Origin: an uncultured Muribaculaceae bacterium
Lineage (GTDB): Bacteria > Bacteroidota > Bacteroidia > Bacteroidales > Muribaculaceae
DNA length: 64,000 nucleotides
Assembly (NCBI GenBank): GCA_910585285.1
Contig: CAJUDL010000009.1
Location: forward strand, 1-64,000
Reading direction: 5' to 3'
In this document: piece by piece, positions 44,037-52,623 of the stretch
How the letters are laid out: every line of letters begins with the position of its first letter
Position numbering within the stretch: position 1 is the first letter of the stretch
Made by a program: the position numbers and the translations under genes
The notes under the pieces: model-generated
The model's database searches: none
The model's input: only the letters and a program-made list of their open reading frames with translations
Told to the model about the DNA's origin: nothing

Positions 44037-44776
44037 AAGCATATTTTCTGAGTGATCTCCATCTCGGAGCCCCATATTTCTCGGATTCCCGTGAAGCAGA
44101 AAGAAGGGTTGTAACCTTTCTCGATACAATCAAGGATGACACCGAAGTGATTTATCTCTTAGGCGACATCCTTGATTATTGGTATGAATACAGGTATGTT
44201 GTGCCTCGTGGATTTGTGCGTTTCTTCGGTAAGCTTGCCGAACTTGCCGACCGCGGCATCCGTATAGTATGGTTTATCGGTAATCATGACATCTGGATAT
44301 ACGATTATCTGCCCACGGAACTTGGAATAGAGGTAGTTGATGGTTCCCTTGTAGAGGAAATCGACGGCAGGTATTTCTATATGACGCATGGAGACGGCAT
44401 TGGGAAGCTGAAACCTTCGTTTCGGATGTTGAGAAAGCTTTTTCGCAATAAGACATGTCAGAAAGCTTTCTCTGCAATTCATCCGCGGTGGACAGTTCCT
44501 TTTGCCTACAACTGGAGTAGACATAGCAGAAAGATAGAGGGACCTTCGGAAAGCGATGCCAAACGAATGATGGACAACATCACGACTTTCAGTCGCGAAT
44601 ATCTTAGCAACCATCCCGAGATGAATTATTTTATATTCGGACATCTTCATCTCCTTGAAGAATTCAAAATTTCGCCGGATTGTGAGGTTGTGGTTCTCGG
44701 GGAGTGGATAGCAACATTCAGTTACGGCATATGGGATGGAAGCAAATTTGAGTTAAAAAAATTAATTAGTGATTAA
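44033..44776 (+). CDS. lpxH: UDP-2,3-diacylglucosamine diphosphatase
   Basis: 247 residues. Calcineurin-fold motifs in order: SDLHLGA, LLGDILDYWYEY, IGNHDIW, MTHGDGIG and FGHLHLL, with the DYWYEY and RHSRKI segments typical of LpxH. It hydrolyses UDP-2,3-diacylglucosamine to lipid X and UMP in lipid A synthesis at the inner membrane surface. This is a cytoplasmic housekeeping enzyme, not related in role to the secreted phosphoesterases of the PUL-like locus. Confidence 0.92.
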   Translation: MKAYFLSDLHLGAPYFSDSREAERRVVTFLDTIKDDTEVIYLLGDILDYWYEYRYVVPRGFVRFFGKLAELADRGIRIVWFIGNHDIWIYDYLPTELGIEVVDGSLVEEIDGRYFYMTHGDGIGKLKPSFRMLRKLFRNKTCQKAFSAIHPRWTVPFAYNWSRHSRKIEGPSESDAKRMMDNITTFSREYLSNHPEMNYFIFGHLHLLEEFKISPDCEVVVLGEWIATFSYGIWDGSKFELKKLISD

Positions 44777-44864
44777 TAATCGGGGGATTTTTTAACGTAT
44801 TTTCAGGGAGTACTCGGAAAATTATATGTTTTACAACATATTTGTAACATTTTGCTAAAAAATC

Positions 44865-44896
44865 TTTGGTAGAAGAATAGAAAATGCCTAACTTTG
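44865..44896 (+). promoter_or_regulatory. Strong promoter driving a candidate small RNA
   Basis: TTTG (44865-44868), 20-bp spacer, TAACTTTG (44889-44896). No coding sequence follows before a terminator-like hairpin about 90 bases later. Confidence 0.72.
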
Positions 44897-44899
44897 CAG

Positions 44900-44990
44900 T
44901 GACCTAAAACAATCTTTTTTTACCTTAAGATTTTTTACCTGTAGAAACTTATAAAGGGTGCGACCGTGGAGGTTATCACCCTTTTATTTT
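44900..44990 (+). ncRNA. Candidate small RNA of about 90 nt
   Basis: Begins just after the promoter at 44889-44896 and ends at a hairpin with stem TAAAGGGTG/CACCCTTTTA (44952-44986) followed by TTTTTT. The loop is CGACCGTGGAGGTTAT. No start codon with an ORF lies inside. It could be a trans-acting sRNA or a short leader; the following 450 bp hold only repeats, so a leader is less likely. Confidence 0.55.
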
Positions 44991-45041
44991 TTATCCATTC
45001 TTAAACTTAGGTCTTGCTTTTTACTCAATTTTATTTTTTAG

Positions 45042-45194
45042 GCGCAGCCGGTTGAGTGAAGGCACCTTGGTGCCCCGAATGTCGTTATAAGCAAATCTTC
45101 CATGTATTGCCAAGGCATTATTTCAATTAAGCTAAAACTACCCGGCATCGACGGCTTACGTGGCACCAAGGTGCCTTCACTCAACCGGCTGCGC
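45042..45194. repeat. 33-bp perfect inverted repeat with GGCACC/GGTGCC hairpins (C1)
   Basis: 45042-45074 is the exact reverse complement of 45162-45194. Each arm has GCGCAGCCGGTTGAGTGAAG next to its own small hairpin GGCACCTTGGTGCC. The 87-bp centre is unique. Single copies occur at 24801 and 52322. Confidence 0.88.
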
Positions 45195-45226
45195 AAGCAT
45201 TCTTTCTTTTCACTTTTTACCTTTAC

Positions 45227-45416
45227 AAATTATATCATTCAACTTTCGCAAGCGTAAAGTTGATGTTTATAAGTTTAATCATGCTTCGCACAGTTTATAA
45301 GTTTATTTGTTTGATGCGAATAAATGAAAACCCAGTCATATTCGCATCAGATAAACTATTAAACTTATAAACTCTTAAACTTTAAGTTGAAGCTTGCGAA
45401 ACTTAAATTATATCAT
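45227..45416. repeat. Large AT-rich palindrome flanked by 12-bp direct repeats
   Basis: AAATTATATCAT occurs in the same orientation at 45227-45238 and 45405-45416. Between them is a roughly 166-bp imperfect palindrome with arms holding TTTATAAGTTTA and TGATGCGAAT, mirrored as ATTCGCATCA and AAACTTATAAAC. The layout resembles a small inserted element with a target duplication. Confidence 0.72.
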
Positions 45417-45426
45417 CAAAATTTTG

Positions 45427-45434
45427 TATCTTTG
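45427..45434 (+). promoter_or_regulatory. -7 box of the TPR-TM regulator gene
   Basis: TATCTTTG, 24 bp before the ATG at 45459. No -33 element at normal spacing; the upstream sequence is the end of the palindromic element. Confidence 0.45.
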
Positions 45435-45458
45435 TGAGAAACAACTTTAACACAAGCC

Positions 45459-47198
45459 ATGGGTTTTCTTACAACATATACTGAATCATTAAAACACACA
45501 ATTCTTATAATGTTAATATTGGGATTTGGAGCAATAATCATGTCTTCTTGCAAATCCCAATCTAAGGATACGAAATATCTTCTCTCGATCGAGGCATTGA
45601 ATGATTCCGTTCCTGAAAAAGTGTTGACTTTGCTTGATTCCATAAATCCGGAAGAATATAAGGATAAAGAATCAAAGGCACTCTATGCGTTGATAAAGTC
45701 GCAAGCTCTTGACAAAACCTTGGTTGATGTTGCCAACGATTCCTTGATTTCCATTGCTAAAAACTATTATGAAGAATCATCCGATAAATTTCATCTGATG
45801 AAAAGTGAGTATTATCATGGTATTGTCAATATAAATGCCGGAAGTTATGAGGATGCGATAAAATCGTTCCTTAAAGCCTACGACCTTGGAGAAGAGACCA
45901 AAGACTATTACTGGCAAGGAATGGCAGCGTCCAAAATAGCAGATATATTTATAAAGAATTATGATGGTTATGAATCACTCGCTTTTTCAAAAATTGCTTT
46001 AGCTTGTTTGGAAAAGACTGGAAAAAAACGCTACATTGATCATGCGTTATTGGATTTAGCAAGAGCTTATAATAACGTAGATTTTAGTGATTCTTGTATT
46101 ATGACTGTCAATAAAATACACAGAGATAATGATAATTGGTTGAACTATGAAATAAATTTATTATTGGGAAATGCTTACATCAGGGAAAAGAATTTCAAAC
46201 AGGCTATAAACGTTTTAAAAGATAATGTTATTCCCTCCGGAAAGAATACTGAGAATATGGCATATCTCGCTCTTGCCTACCTCAGGGAGGGTGAGATGAA
46301 TAAAGGGAAACAACTTGTCGATTCGATCAGAGAAGATGAGAATTTGCTTTCTCATTATGTAAGATATGAATTGAGTGAAGAATTAAATAATGAAAAAGAG
46401 GCATATTCATTGCTTAAAAATCTATTTGACAAATCTGACGATGATTTTAAAAAACATTTGGATTCTAAACTATCTGTTGCGCTTCTGAATTATCATGAAA
46501 CTGAACAGGAATTAGCAAAATTGATTAAAGCCAAGACCAAATTGCAGGTTATATTTATAATTACTGTCATTGTCTTAATATTCTGCATTATAATCCTTAT
46601 TATACTAAATAAATTCCAAAAGCAGAAGATAAAGATTAGAGATCTAAATGCCGCTGCAAAAGATCTAAACAATAAAATTCATTCAACAGACCAAAATAAT
46701 TCTAAACTTGCAAAATCGGTTCAGTCTCTTCTTGCGTCTCAATTTGTAGGCTTGAATGAGATGTGTCAGGCATTATATGAAACTGAGAATGAAGAAAAAG
46801 GAAAAAAGCAAATTGCAAAAATGATGATAAACTTCATAGATTCTTTGTCAGGAAATAATGAACTAATACAGGAATTGGAACGATTAGTGAATCATCATTA
46901 TGATAATATATATGATTCTTTTAAATCTGATTTTAATGATCTAAAAGAGATTGATTATCGGTTGTTTTTATACTCTGTACTTGGTTTTGAAAATACTACT
47001 ATAGCTCTTATATTTAATACTGAAATAAGATCAATTTACTCAAGAAGAGATAGATTAAAAATAAGAATCATCAACTCATCAGCTGTAAATAAAAATAAAT
47101 ACATAGCCTTTCTTTATCCAGATGGATTAAAAAAGGCTATGACAGGGGATGTAGGGAAACCACAAAACCTGTATAAGCCTAATATTAAATTCAAATGA
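45459..47198 (+). CDS. TPR-transmembrane protein with C-terminal HTH-like region
   Basis: 579 residues. The N-terminal hydrophobic segment ends in IIMSSC (Cys31), a possible lipoprotein or signal anchor. Residues about 50-340 are TPR-like helices outside the cytoplasm. A transmembrane helix follows (VIFIITVIVLIFCIIILIIL, about 363-385), then a coiled coil, and a C-terminal segment near 498-537 (LFLYSVLGFENTTIALIFNT...) that resembles the LuxR-like recognition region of DUF6377-type Bacteroidota regulators. It could sense an envelope signal and act on transcription (inference). The N-terminal double feature makes topology uncertain. Confidence 0.75.
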   Translation: MGFLTTYTESLKHTILIMLILGFGAIIMSSCKSQSKDTKYLLSIEALNDSVPEKVLTLLDSINPEEYKDKESKALYALIKSQALDKTLVDVANDSLISIAKNYYEESSDKFHLMKSEYYHGIVNINAGSYEDAIKSFLKAYDLGEETKDYYWQGMAASKIADIFIKNYDGYESLAFSKIALACLEKTGKKRYIDHALLDLARAYNNVDFSDSCIMTVNKIHRDNDNWLNYEINLLLGNAYIREKNFKQAINVLKDNVIPSGKNTENMAYLALAYLREGEMNKGKQLVDSIREDENLLSHYVRYELSEELNNEKEAYSLLKNLFDKSDDDFKKHLDSKLSVALLNYHETEQELAKLIKAKTKLQVIFIITVIVLIFCIIILIILNKFQKQKIKIRDLNAAAKDLNNKIHSTDQNNSKLAKSVQSLLASQFVGLNEMCQALYETENEEKGKKQIAKMMINFIDSLSGNNELIQELERLVNHHYDNIYDSFKSDFNDLKEIDYRLFLYSVLGFENTTIALIFNTEIRSIYSRRDRLKIRIINSSAVNKNKYIAFLYPDGLKKAMTGDVGKPQNLYKPNIKFK

Positions 47199-47202
47199 TC
47201 GA

Positions 47203-47474
47203 TTTATCGGGCGCAGCCCGATAAGGTGAAAGGTTATAGGGAATAGGTTAAAGGATGAATTGGCACCGAATCCGCTGTGGCTCACATTCAGGATTTGATT
47301 CAACTTGAAAAAATCCGCATGCCATCCGCCATATCCGCGTCTTCTCACGATATGCCACAGCATGAAGGAGGATCCGCGATGCTGTAGATCCTTAATATGA
47401 TTGATGAGGCGTGCCAATTCATCCTTCTTACCTATTCCCTTTTACTTTTTACCTTATCGAACTCGGTTCGATAA
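47203..47474. repeat. Inverted element B2 with TTATCGGGC hairpin and heptamer arms
   Basis: Starts with TTTATCGGGC-GCA-GCCCGATAA (47204-47223) and ends with TTATCGAA-CTCGG-TTCGATAA (47454-47474). Arms: AGGTGAAAGGTTATAGGGAA against TTACCTATTCCCTTTTAC, then GAATTGGCAC against GTGCCAATTC. The interior is about 150 bp longer than in B1 and holds a minus-strand open frame that I do not accept as a gene. Confidence 0.78.
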
Positions 47475-47696
47475 ACTGGGATTTTAATTTTGTTCGAAAT
47501 TGGAACATTAAACATAATGCGTATTATCATATCTGATGTGACAGAAAAGTCCAAATATTAATTAAATGTAACAGTTTTTAGAAAAATGTAATTAATATAA
47601 AGAAGCGTAGATTAATATGTTGATAGATTGATATTTGTATTGTCTAAAAGTGTAATTAAATTCAATAAAAAGTTAAACGTTATAGATTATTCAAGC
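47475..47696. other. AT-rich gene-free stretch before the small secreted protein gene
   Basis: No ORF or hairpin of note was seen. It probably carries the promoter region of the next gene. Confidence 0.4.
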
Positions 47697-47704
47697 TAAC
47701 TTTG
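47697..47704 (+). promoter_or_regulatory. -7 box of the small secreted protein gene
   Basis: TAACTTTG, 20 bp before the ATG at 47725. A -33 match is not clear. Confidence 0.5.
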
Positions 47705-47724
47705 CAATAAAATTTTAAAGAAAT

Positions 47725-48114
47725 ATGAAACAAAAAATTATGGCTATTATAGCTGTTTTATTAACTATGTTGAGCTTTCAAATAAATGCTGAAAGCACGT
47801 CTTCCAACCAAAAAGAAAGTAAACACCAGACACTAACAATGTGCCGTACTTCTAATCCGAGTCGTCCTCGTTGTCCTGGTAGGCATCTCACGTGCATGTA
47901 TGCGGGCGATCATGTTACAATTGATTTGCCGGAGAGTATCAGTTTTGCTGAAATTGATATCAGGGATAATCAAACATCAGTCGTAACTGGTGTAATTACT
48001 TATTCAGATCCAACTATGTATTTTGAACCATTATCAGGATCTTACGACATATTTGTTATTACTCATTCTATGGATGGTACAGAACAACAATACACAGCAA
48101 CTTTAAATTTTTAA
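47725..48114 (+). CDS. Small secreted protein, DUF3244-like
   Basis: 129 residues with signal peptide MKQKIMAIIAVLLTMLSFQI. The mature part has three Cys in a basic, proline-rich stretch (MCRTSNPSRPRCPGRHLTC) followed by a beta-sandwich-like region (VTIDLPESISFAEIDIRDNQ, then SGSYDIFVITHSMDGTEQQY) in the manner of DUF3244 proteins. Probably periplasmic or secreted. Function unknown. It has a promoter-like -7 box and precedes a barrel-protein gene by 124 bp. Confidence 0.7.
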   Translation: MKQKIMAIIAVLLTMLSFQINAESTSSNQKESKHQTLTMCRTSNPSRPRCPGRHLTCMYAGDHVTIDLPESISFAEIDIRDNQTSVVTGVITYSDPTMYFEPLSGSYDIFVITHSMDGTEQQYTATLNF

Positions 48115-48238
48115 ATAACCCATTTAAAACATAAATGACAATGAAATCAACTTTTATGACTTTTGAAGGATAAAAGAATGGAGTCTTTACTGAACACCCA
48201 ATAAATTTCTATAAAACATCTTACTCTTAGTACAAAAT

Positions 48239-48850
48239 ATGAGACAAATAGTATTTTTTGTTATTTTGATTGCAGGTATATTTCATGTTGATTCCCTATG
48301 TGCTCAAAACAGATGGAATGTTGCTGCCGGAGGTAGTATCTCTCACAAAACTTGCAAACTTTTCGATGGATACTCTGTCGGCTGGGGCGGAGGAGCATTT
48401 TTAAACGGGGGGTATGAATTAAACTTTACTAAAAACTGGAGTCTTACCCCTCAAATAGAAATTGAATACATCAATAATGGGGCAATAATAAAAAATAAGC
48501 TCTATAATGAAATTATGCATTCAGACTGGAGTGATTTTTGGAATCTTAAAATTCCGGTGATAGCAAGCTTCAGATTTAAAACAAGTGATTTTGTGGGTTT
48601 CCGCATCGGCATAGGACCTTATCTACAGGAGTCTTTAGCAGGAAGGAAATATAAATTTAACAGCACTAAAGAGAAAGAAAGCATGCACGGAAGTTTCCAG
48701 AACCGCTTTAATGTCGGTATTCAAGGAGAAGCTGCAGTAGAGACAGGCAACCATTTGTCTTATATGTTCCGTGTAAATTATCCATTTGCTAAGGAGAATT
48801 GGATGGGTGAAACTATAACTTTATCTTTAGGAGTAAGGTATTCTTTTTAA
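48239..48850 (+). CDS. Outer-membrane beta-barrel protein, paralogue of the gene at 52624
   Basis: 203 residues with signal peptide to about residue 22 (DSLCAQ). Barrel-like strands with Gly and aromatic alternation (GWGGGAFLNGGYELNFTKNW) and C-terminal SLGVRYSF. It shares a long identical stretch, NRFNVGIQGEAAVETGNHLS, with the protein at 52624-53226, and the layout is the same. Likely an 8-stranded outer-membrane barrel. It lies just upstream of a TonB receptor/DUF4249 pair, which the two paralogues bracket. Confidence 0.82.
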   Translation: MRQIVFFVILIAGIFHVDSLCAQNRWNVAAGGSISHKTCKLFDGYSVGWGGGAFLNGGYELNFTKNWSLTPQIEIEYINNGAIIKNKLYNEIMHSDWSDFWNLKIPVIASFRFKTSDFVGFRIGIGPYLQESLAGRKYKFNSTKEKESMHGSFQNRFNVGIQGEAAVETGNHLSYMFRVNYPFAKENWMGETITLSLGVRYSF

Positions 48851-49001
48851 TTCAGTGTTTCTTAAGAATAGCCACTCTATTAATTTTGTGTTATCCAAAC
48901 CACTTAAATTTTGTATGAAATTTTATAATAGGATAGGGGCTTTTAGGCATATGTGAGTCTTATGAGTAGAGAAGTGTTGTAAGACTCAGAAAAATCTGGA
49001 A
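48851..49001. other. Short gap upstream of the TonB receptor
   Basis: Contains TGAGTCTTA and TAAGACTCA as a 9-bp inverted repeat (about 48955-48987) with a 15-bp loop. No promoter box of good quality was seen. Confidence 0.4.
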
Positions 49002-51291
49002 ATGATTTTAGATATAGATAAATCAATAGTGGCGTTGCTAATGCTATCCGGCACGGTCGGGGGCGGAGGCATATGCTGAGAATAACACAAACGCTCCCGA
49101 TTCTGTCGGGAGCGTTAAGACTTTACAGGAACTTGTTGTGACCGGTGACGGGGCGGAACGGAATCTTAAGGCTGCGGAGATGGGTACGCATTCCCTGAGC
49201 GGGCAGATGATACTTAATCTTCCTGTCATGTTTGGTGAGCCGGATATCGTCAAGGCGTTGCAGTCGTTGCCCGGCGTGTCTCCGGGAATCGAGGGTTTCA
49301 CCGGGTTATATGTCAGAGGTGGCGACAACGACCAAAACTTGTTTCTTTATCAGGATCTGCCTCTATATCAGGTTAGTCATTTAGGAGGAATATTCTCTTC
49401 ATTTAATGTGGCTACTGTCAATAAAGTTGATTTCTATAAAGCAGCCTTTCCTTCTAAATATGGTGGAAGAATTTCATCAATTACCGATATTCGGATGAAT
49501 CGACCCGATTTCGAGAAATATCATGGTCGCGTGTCTGTCGGATTGCTCAGTGCAAACGCATATGTTTCCGGTCCGATAATAAAAAACAAAACCGCTTTCT
49601 CTGCCGCCATACGTCGTTCATGGATTGATATAGTGTCTATTCCAACTCTTGCCATAATGAATGCTGTAAGCAAAAAGGATGGTAAGAAACACATTGCCTA
49701 TTACAATTTCACCGATTTCAACGCCCGAATCGATCATAAATTCAACAGCAGAGCCAGTGCTTACATTGTTGGATATTACGGACATGATGATTTCAAAATT
49801 GGTCTGCGGGAATTCGAGGGAGAGGATAATGAAAATGCCGAGACATCTCGTCCTGTTGATAATCCTGATGAGAACAGATATTTCGATGAAAATACAAATA
49901 AACTTTCATGGGGTAACTGGGGAATCATCGGCGCTTTCAATTATAGTCTCAACAAAGGTGCGTTGTCGGCTTCTGTCTATTATTCCGACTATGCTTCAAA
50001 ATACCGGCAGAGCCGCGAATACCAGTCTGACCTAAGTGATCTCGACACTTACGGCTATAACCGCAGCGTCACAAAAAACAGGATAAGAGATATTGGGGTT
50101 AAAGCCAATTATATAGGTAATTTGTCAAATATTTATACCTTGGATACAGGAATTGGATTTATTCATCACAATTATCTGCCGCAGGGACTTATTAAAGAAT
50201 GGAAGCAGAATGATAAATGCTCCTATAACAATCTCACATCTCCCCAGATAAATGCTGAGGAAGCATATATTTATGCTGACAATAACTTTAAATTTGGAGA
50301 GCGAGTATCATTAAGTGCGGGTGTAAGAGGGTCAATGTATAACGTATCCGGACATTCTTTTCTTTCAATAGAGCCGCGCGGAGCTTTGCGAGTGATGCTT
50401 TCTCAAAATTATAGCGTGAAGATGGGATATGCCCGAATGACACAATATGTGCAGCAGGTCTCCAATAATTATATCAGTCTCCCAACTGATCTCTGGCAAC
50501 CGATCGTGCCCGGTTTTTCGCCGCTGAAAAGCGATCAGTATTCGGTTGGGGTGTACGGAACGCTACCATACTCAATGTATTTCTCTGTTGAGGGATGGTA
50601 TAAGAGCATGCATAATCTGCTTGAATATAAAGAGGGATTGTCTGTGCTTAAAGAAGATGTGGCATGGCAAGACAAACTGACATCAGGTAATGGTGAATCT
50701 TATGGCGTGGATATAAACCTTGTCAAAGATGCAGGACCCTTTACCGGTTCCATAGGTTATGGACTCATGTGGAACTGGAGAAAATTCGCAGATTTAAATT
50801 TAGGCGAGAGGTTTCCTGCAAAATTCGATAACAGACATAAAATCAATATCAATTTAGCGTATCGACTTAACAAAAAGATAGAATTCAATGCCGGATGGGT
50901 CTATATGACAGGCAATAGGATTACTCTCTCAATGTATAATTATGAAATGGCAGAGGTTTTCTTCCCTGATGCTCCCGGTGCAATCTCAAAAGATGATTAC
51001 TTTCTGGATAATAGTGTCGGATATTATCCATCAAGGAATAATGTCCGTTTGCCGGCTTATCATCGGTTGGATCTGGGAATGAATATCAACCGCTATTATA
51101 AGAACGGTCGCAAAGGGGTTTGGAATATAAGCATCTACAATGCTTATTGCCACATGAATGCCATGACCATCATCAAGGATCATATGAATGACTATTTAAC
51201 CATCACCGACAAGAAGAACTGGCACAGAGCGTTCAAGACTCTGAGCTTTATTCCAATAATCCCATCCGTTTCATATACTTATATTTTCTGA
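49002..51291 (+). CDS. TonB-dependent receptor with probable 5' frameshift
   Basis: The uninterrupted frame begins only at GTG 49138 (717 residues), after the start of the segment TLQELVVTGD that normally sits at the TonB box. Open frame without a start continues upstream to 49042. In another frame an ATG at 49002 gives MILDIDKSIVALLMLSGTVG; dropping one G from the GGGGG run at 49059-49063 joins the frames and yields AEAYA-ENNTNAPDS, a signal-peptidase-like site. Restored length is 762. Plug motifs follow (LPGVSPGIEGFTGLYVRGGD, FSSFNVATVNKVDFYKAAFP, KYGGRISSITDIRM), and the barrel ends in SYTYIF. It pairs with the DUF4249 lipoprotein downstream. It may be a pseudogene, a phase-variable gene or a sequencing error. 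Confidence 0.72.
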
Positions 51292-51292
51292 T

Positions 51293-52273
51293 ATGCACGC
51301 ACGCTTTTTATTTTTCATATACACTCTGATTTTAATATCATTGGCTTTGTCTTCATGTTATCGTGAGATTGATCTCGATAAATACAGGGATGAGGCTGGA
51401 AAAGACATTCTGGCTCTTAATTCCATTATCACTCCGGATTCTGTAATAGCCGTCTCAGCTACCCAAACATACTTCTTTTCAGATAAGCATCGTGAAAGCA
51501 TTCCTGTATCATATCTTGATATTCGGCTTTCAATTAATGGCGTTAATGTCGGATTGCTTGAATACGATTCTTCCCGGCAATTATACATGTCACATATAAA
51601 GCCGAATGAGGAGGATGTTGTAGAGATATCCACTGTTTATATGGATAAAACGGTCTTTGCTAAGGAATGTGTACCTAAAGAAGTGCCTATTGAAAATATA
51701 TCTATAGTACGCAGAGGACCTTTAACAGGTGATTATAGCCAAAGATATTATTCTTTCACGTATAATATAACATTTACTGACAACGCTGATGAGGAGAATT
51801 ATTATTTCTTTAGATTTAATGATTGTCGCAACCCGAAGGAACCATGGAAATCTACCAATCTTGGGTCTATCGATTATTCTCACAGCATTGTTTTCCAGAA
51901 GTTGAAGGATTACATGGGTGCTTTCGCTCCTTCGTGGTTAATGTGGAATTATCCCGGGCTGCCATTTTCCGATGCCGGCATCAATGGAGACAGACACAGT
52001 CTCACGGTAATCGAGGATGTCATGGTAGACAATATTTCTTCGGAGATGATACGGGATTTTAAGCTTTTCGCCATAAACAAAGCATATTACGATTATATAG
52101 TTGGAAATCTTATATATATTGAAAGTATGGATGATTCGCCATCGGGCATGATCGATCTTGGACTTGCTGATCCGATACGCACGTTCTCCAATATTCACAA
52201 CGGCATTGGTGTGTTCGGCTGCTACACCCTATCTCAAAAACAGCTTGATGTTCTTCCGCTTGTCTTTCAATAG
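51293..52273 (+). CDS. DUF4249 lipoprotein partner of the TonB receptor
   Basis: 326 residues. Lipoprotein signal ending LALSSC (Cys22). The region DEAGKDILALNSIITPDSVI and later YRSFTYNITFTDNADEENYY-like segments match DUF4249 proteins, which in Bacteroidota are encoded directly after TonB receptors of this group and probably bind the receptor's ligand at the outer membrane. The start is one base after the receptor's stop, so they are co-translated. It appears intact even though the receptor's start is broken. Confidence 0.85.
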   Translation: MHARFLFFIYTLILISLALSSCYREIDLDKYRDEAGKDILALNSIITPDSVIAVSATQTYFFSDKHRESIPVSYLDIRLSINGVNVGLLEYDSSRQLYMSHIKPNEEDVVEISTVYMDKTVFAKECVPKEVPIENISIVRRGPLTGDYSQRYYSFTYNITFTDNADEENYYFFRFNDCRNPKEPWKSTNLGSIDYSHSIVFQKLKDYMGAFAPSWLMWNYPGLPFSDAGINGDRHSLTVIEDVMVDNISSEMIRDFKLFAINKAYYDYIVGNLIYIESMDDSPSGMIDLGLADPIRTFSNIHNGIGVFGCYTLSQKQLDVLPLVFQ

Positions 52274-52321
52274 CCTAAAATAGCCCAATTCGATAGTATT
52301 TATTACATTGGATATTTATGA

Positions 52322-52366
52322 CAACATACGGGGCACCAAGGTGCCTTCACTCAACCGGCTTCGCCT
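52322..52366. repeat. GGCACC/GGTGCC hairpin element, single copy C3
   Basis: CAACATACGGGGCACCAAGG followed by TGCCTTCACTCAACCGGCTT. It is nearly identical to the reverse complement of the left arm of C1 (45042) over about 45 bp. Confidence 0.82.
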
Positions 52367-52542
52367 ACGTTAGTTTTATAGCAGCTGATAAAAGAGGGTC
52401 ATAGTGGTAAATAGAAGATGGAAATTTTTTTTCAAAAATTTTTAGGCTGTTTGAACTTTTTTATGCGGGTTATGTTATAAGAGTATAGAAAATCGTTTCA
52501 TGATGTTAGGTTAGTTCGAAAAAGTATTATGGAAAAACACTT

Positions 52543-52574
52543 GAATGCGGCTGGTTGCGAAACTAGCCGCATTC
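52543..52574 (-). terminator. Hairpin with GCGA loop downstream of the barrel-protein gene
   Basis: GAATGCGGCT and AGCCGCATTC close over G-GTT-GCGA-AAC-T; the tetraloop fits GNRA. On the minus strand a TGTTTTT tract follows. A likely terminator for the gene at 52624. Confidence 0.72.
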
Positions 52575-52623
52575 GCGTTTATAGATTTAGAACGAGTATT
52601 ATAAGTAAACGAGTCTATAAGTA

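Noticed and set aside
44033..44776. LpxH-like gene as a fourth enzyme of the phosphate-ester system
   Set aside because: It lacks a signal peptide, has LpxH-specific segments, and sits in a separate operon with envelope genes.
47127..47417. Minus-strand 96-codon open frame in element B2
   Set aside because: It spans repeat arms and the 3' end of a real gene, has no recognisable domain or promoter, and is best explained as chance frame in a repeat.
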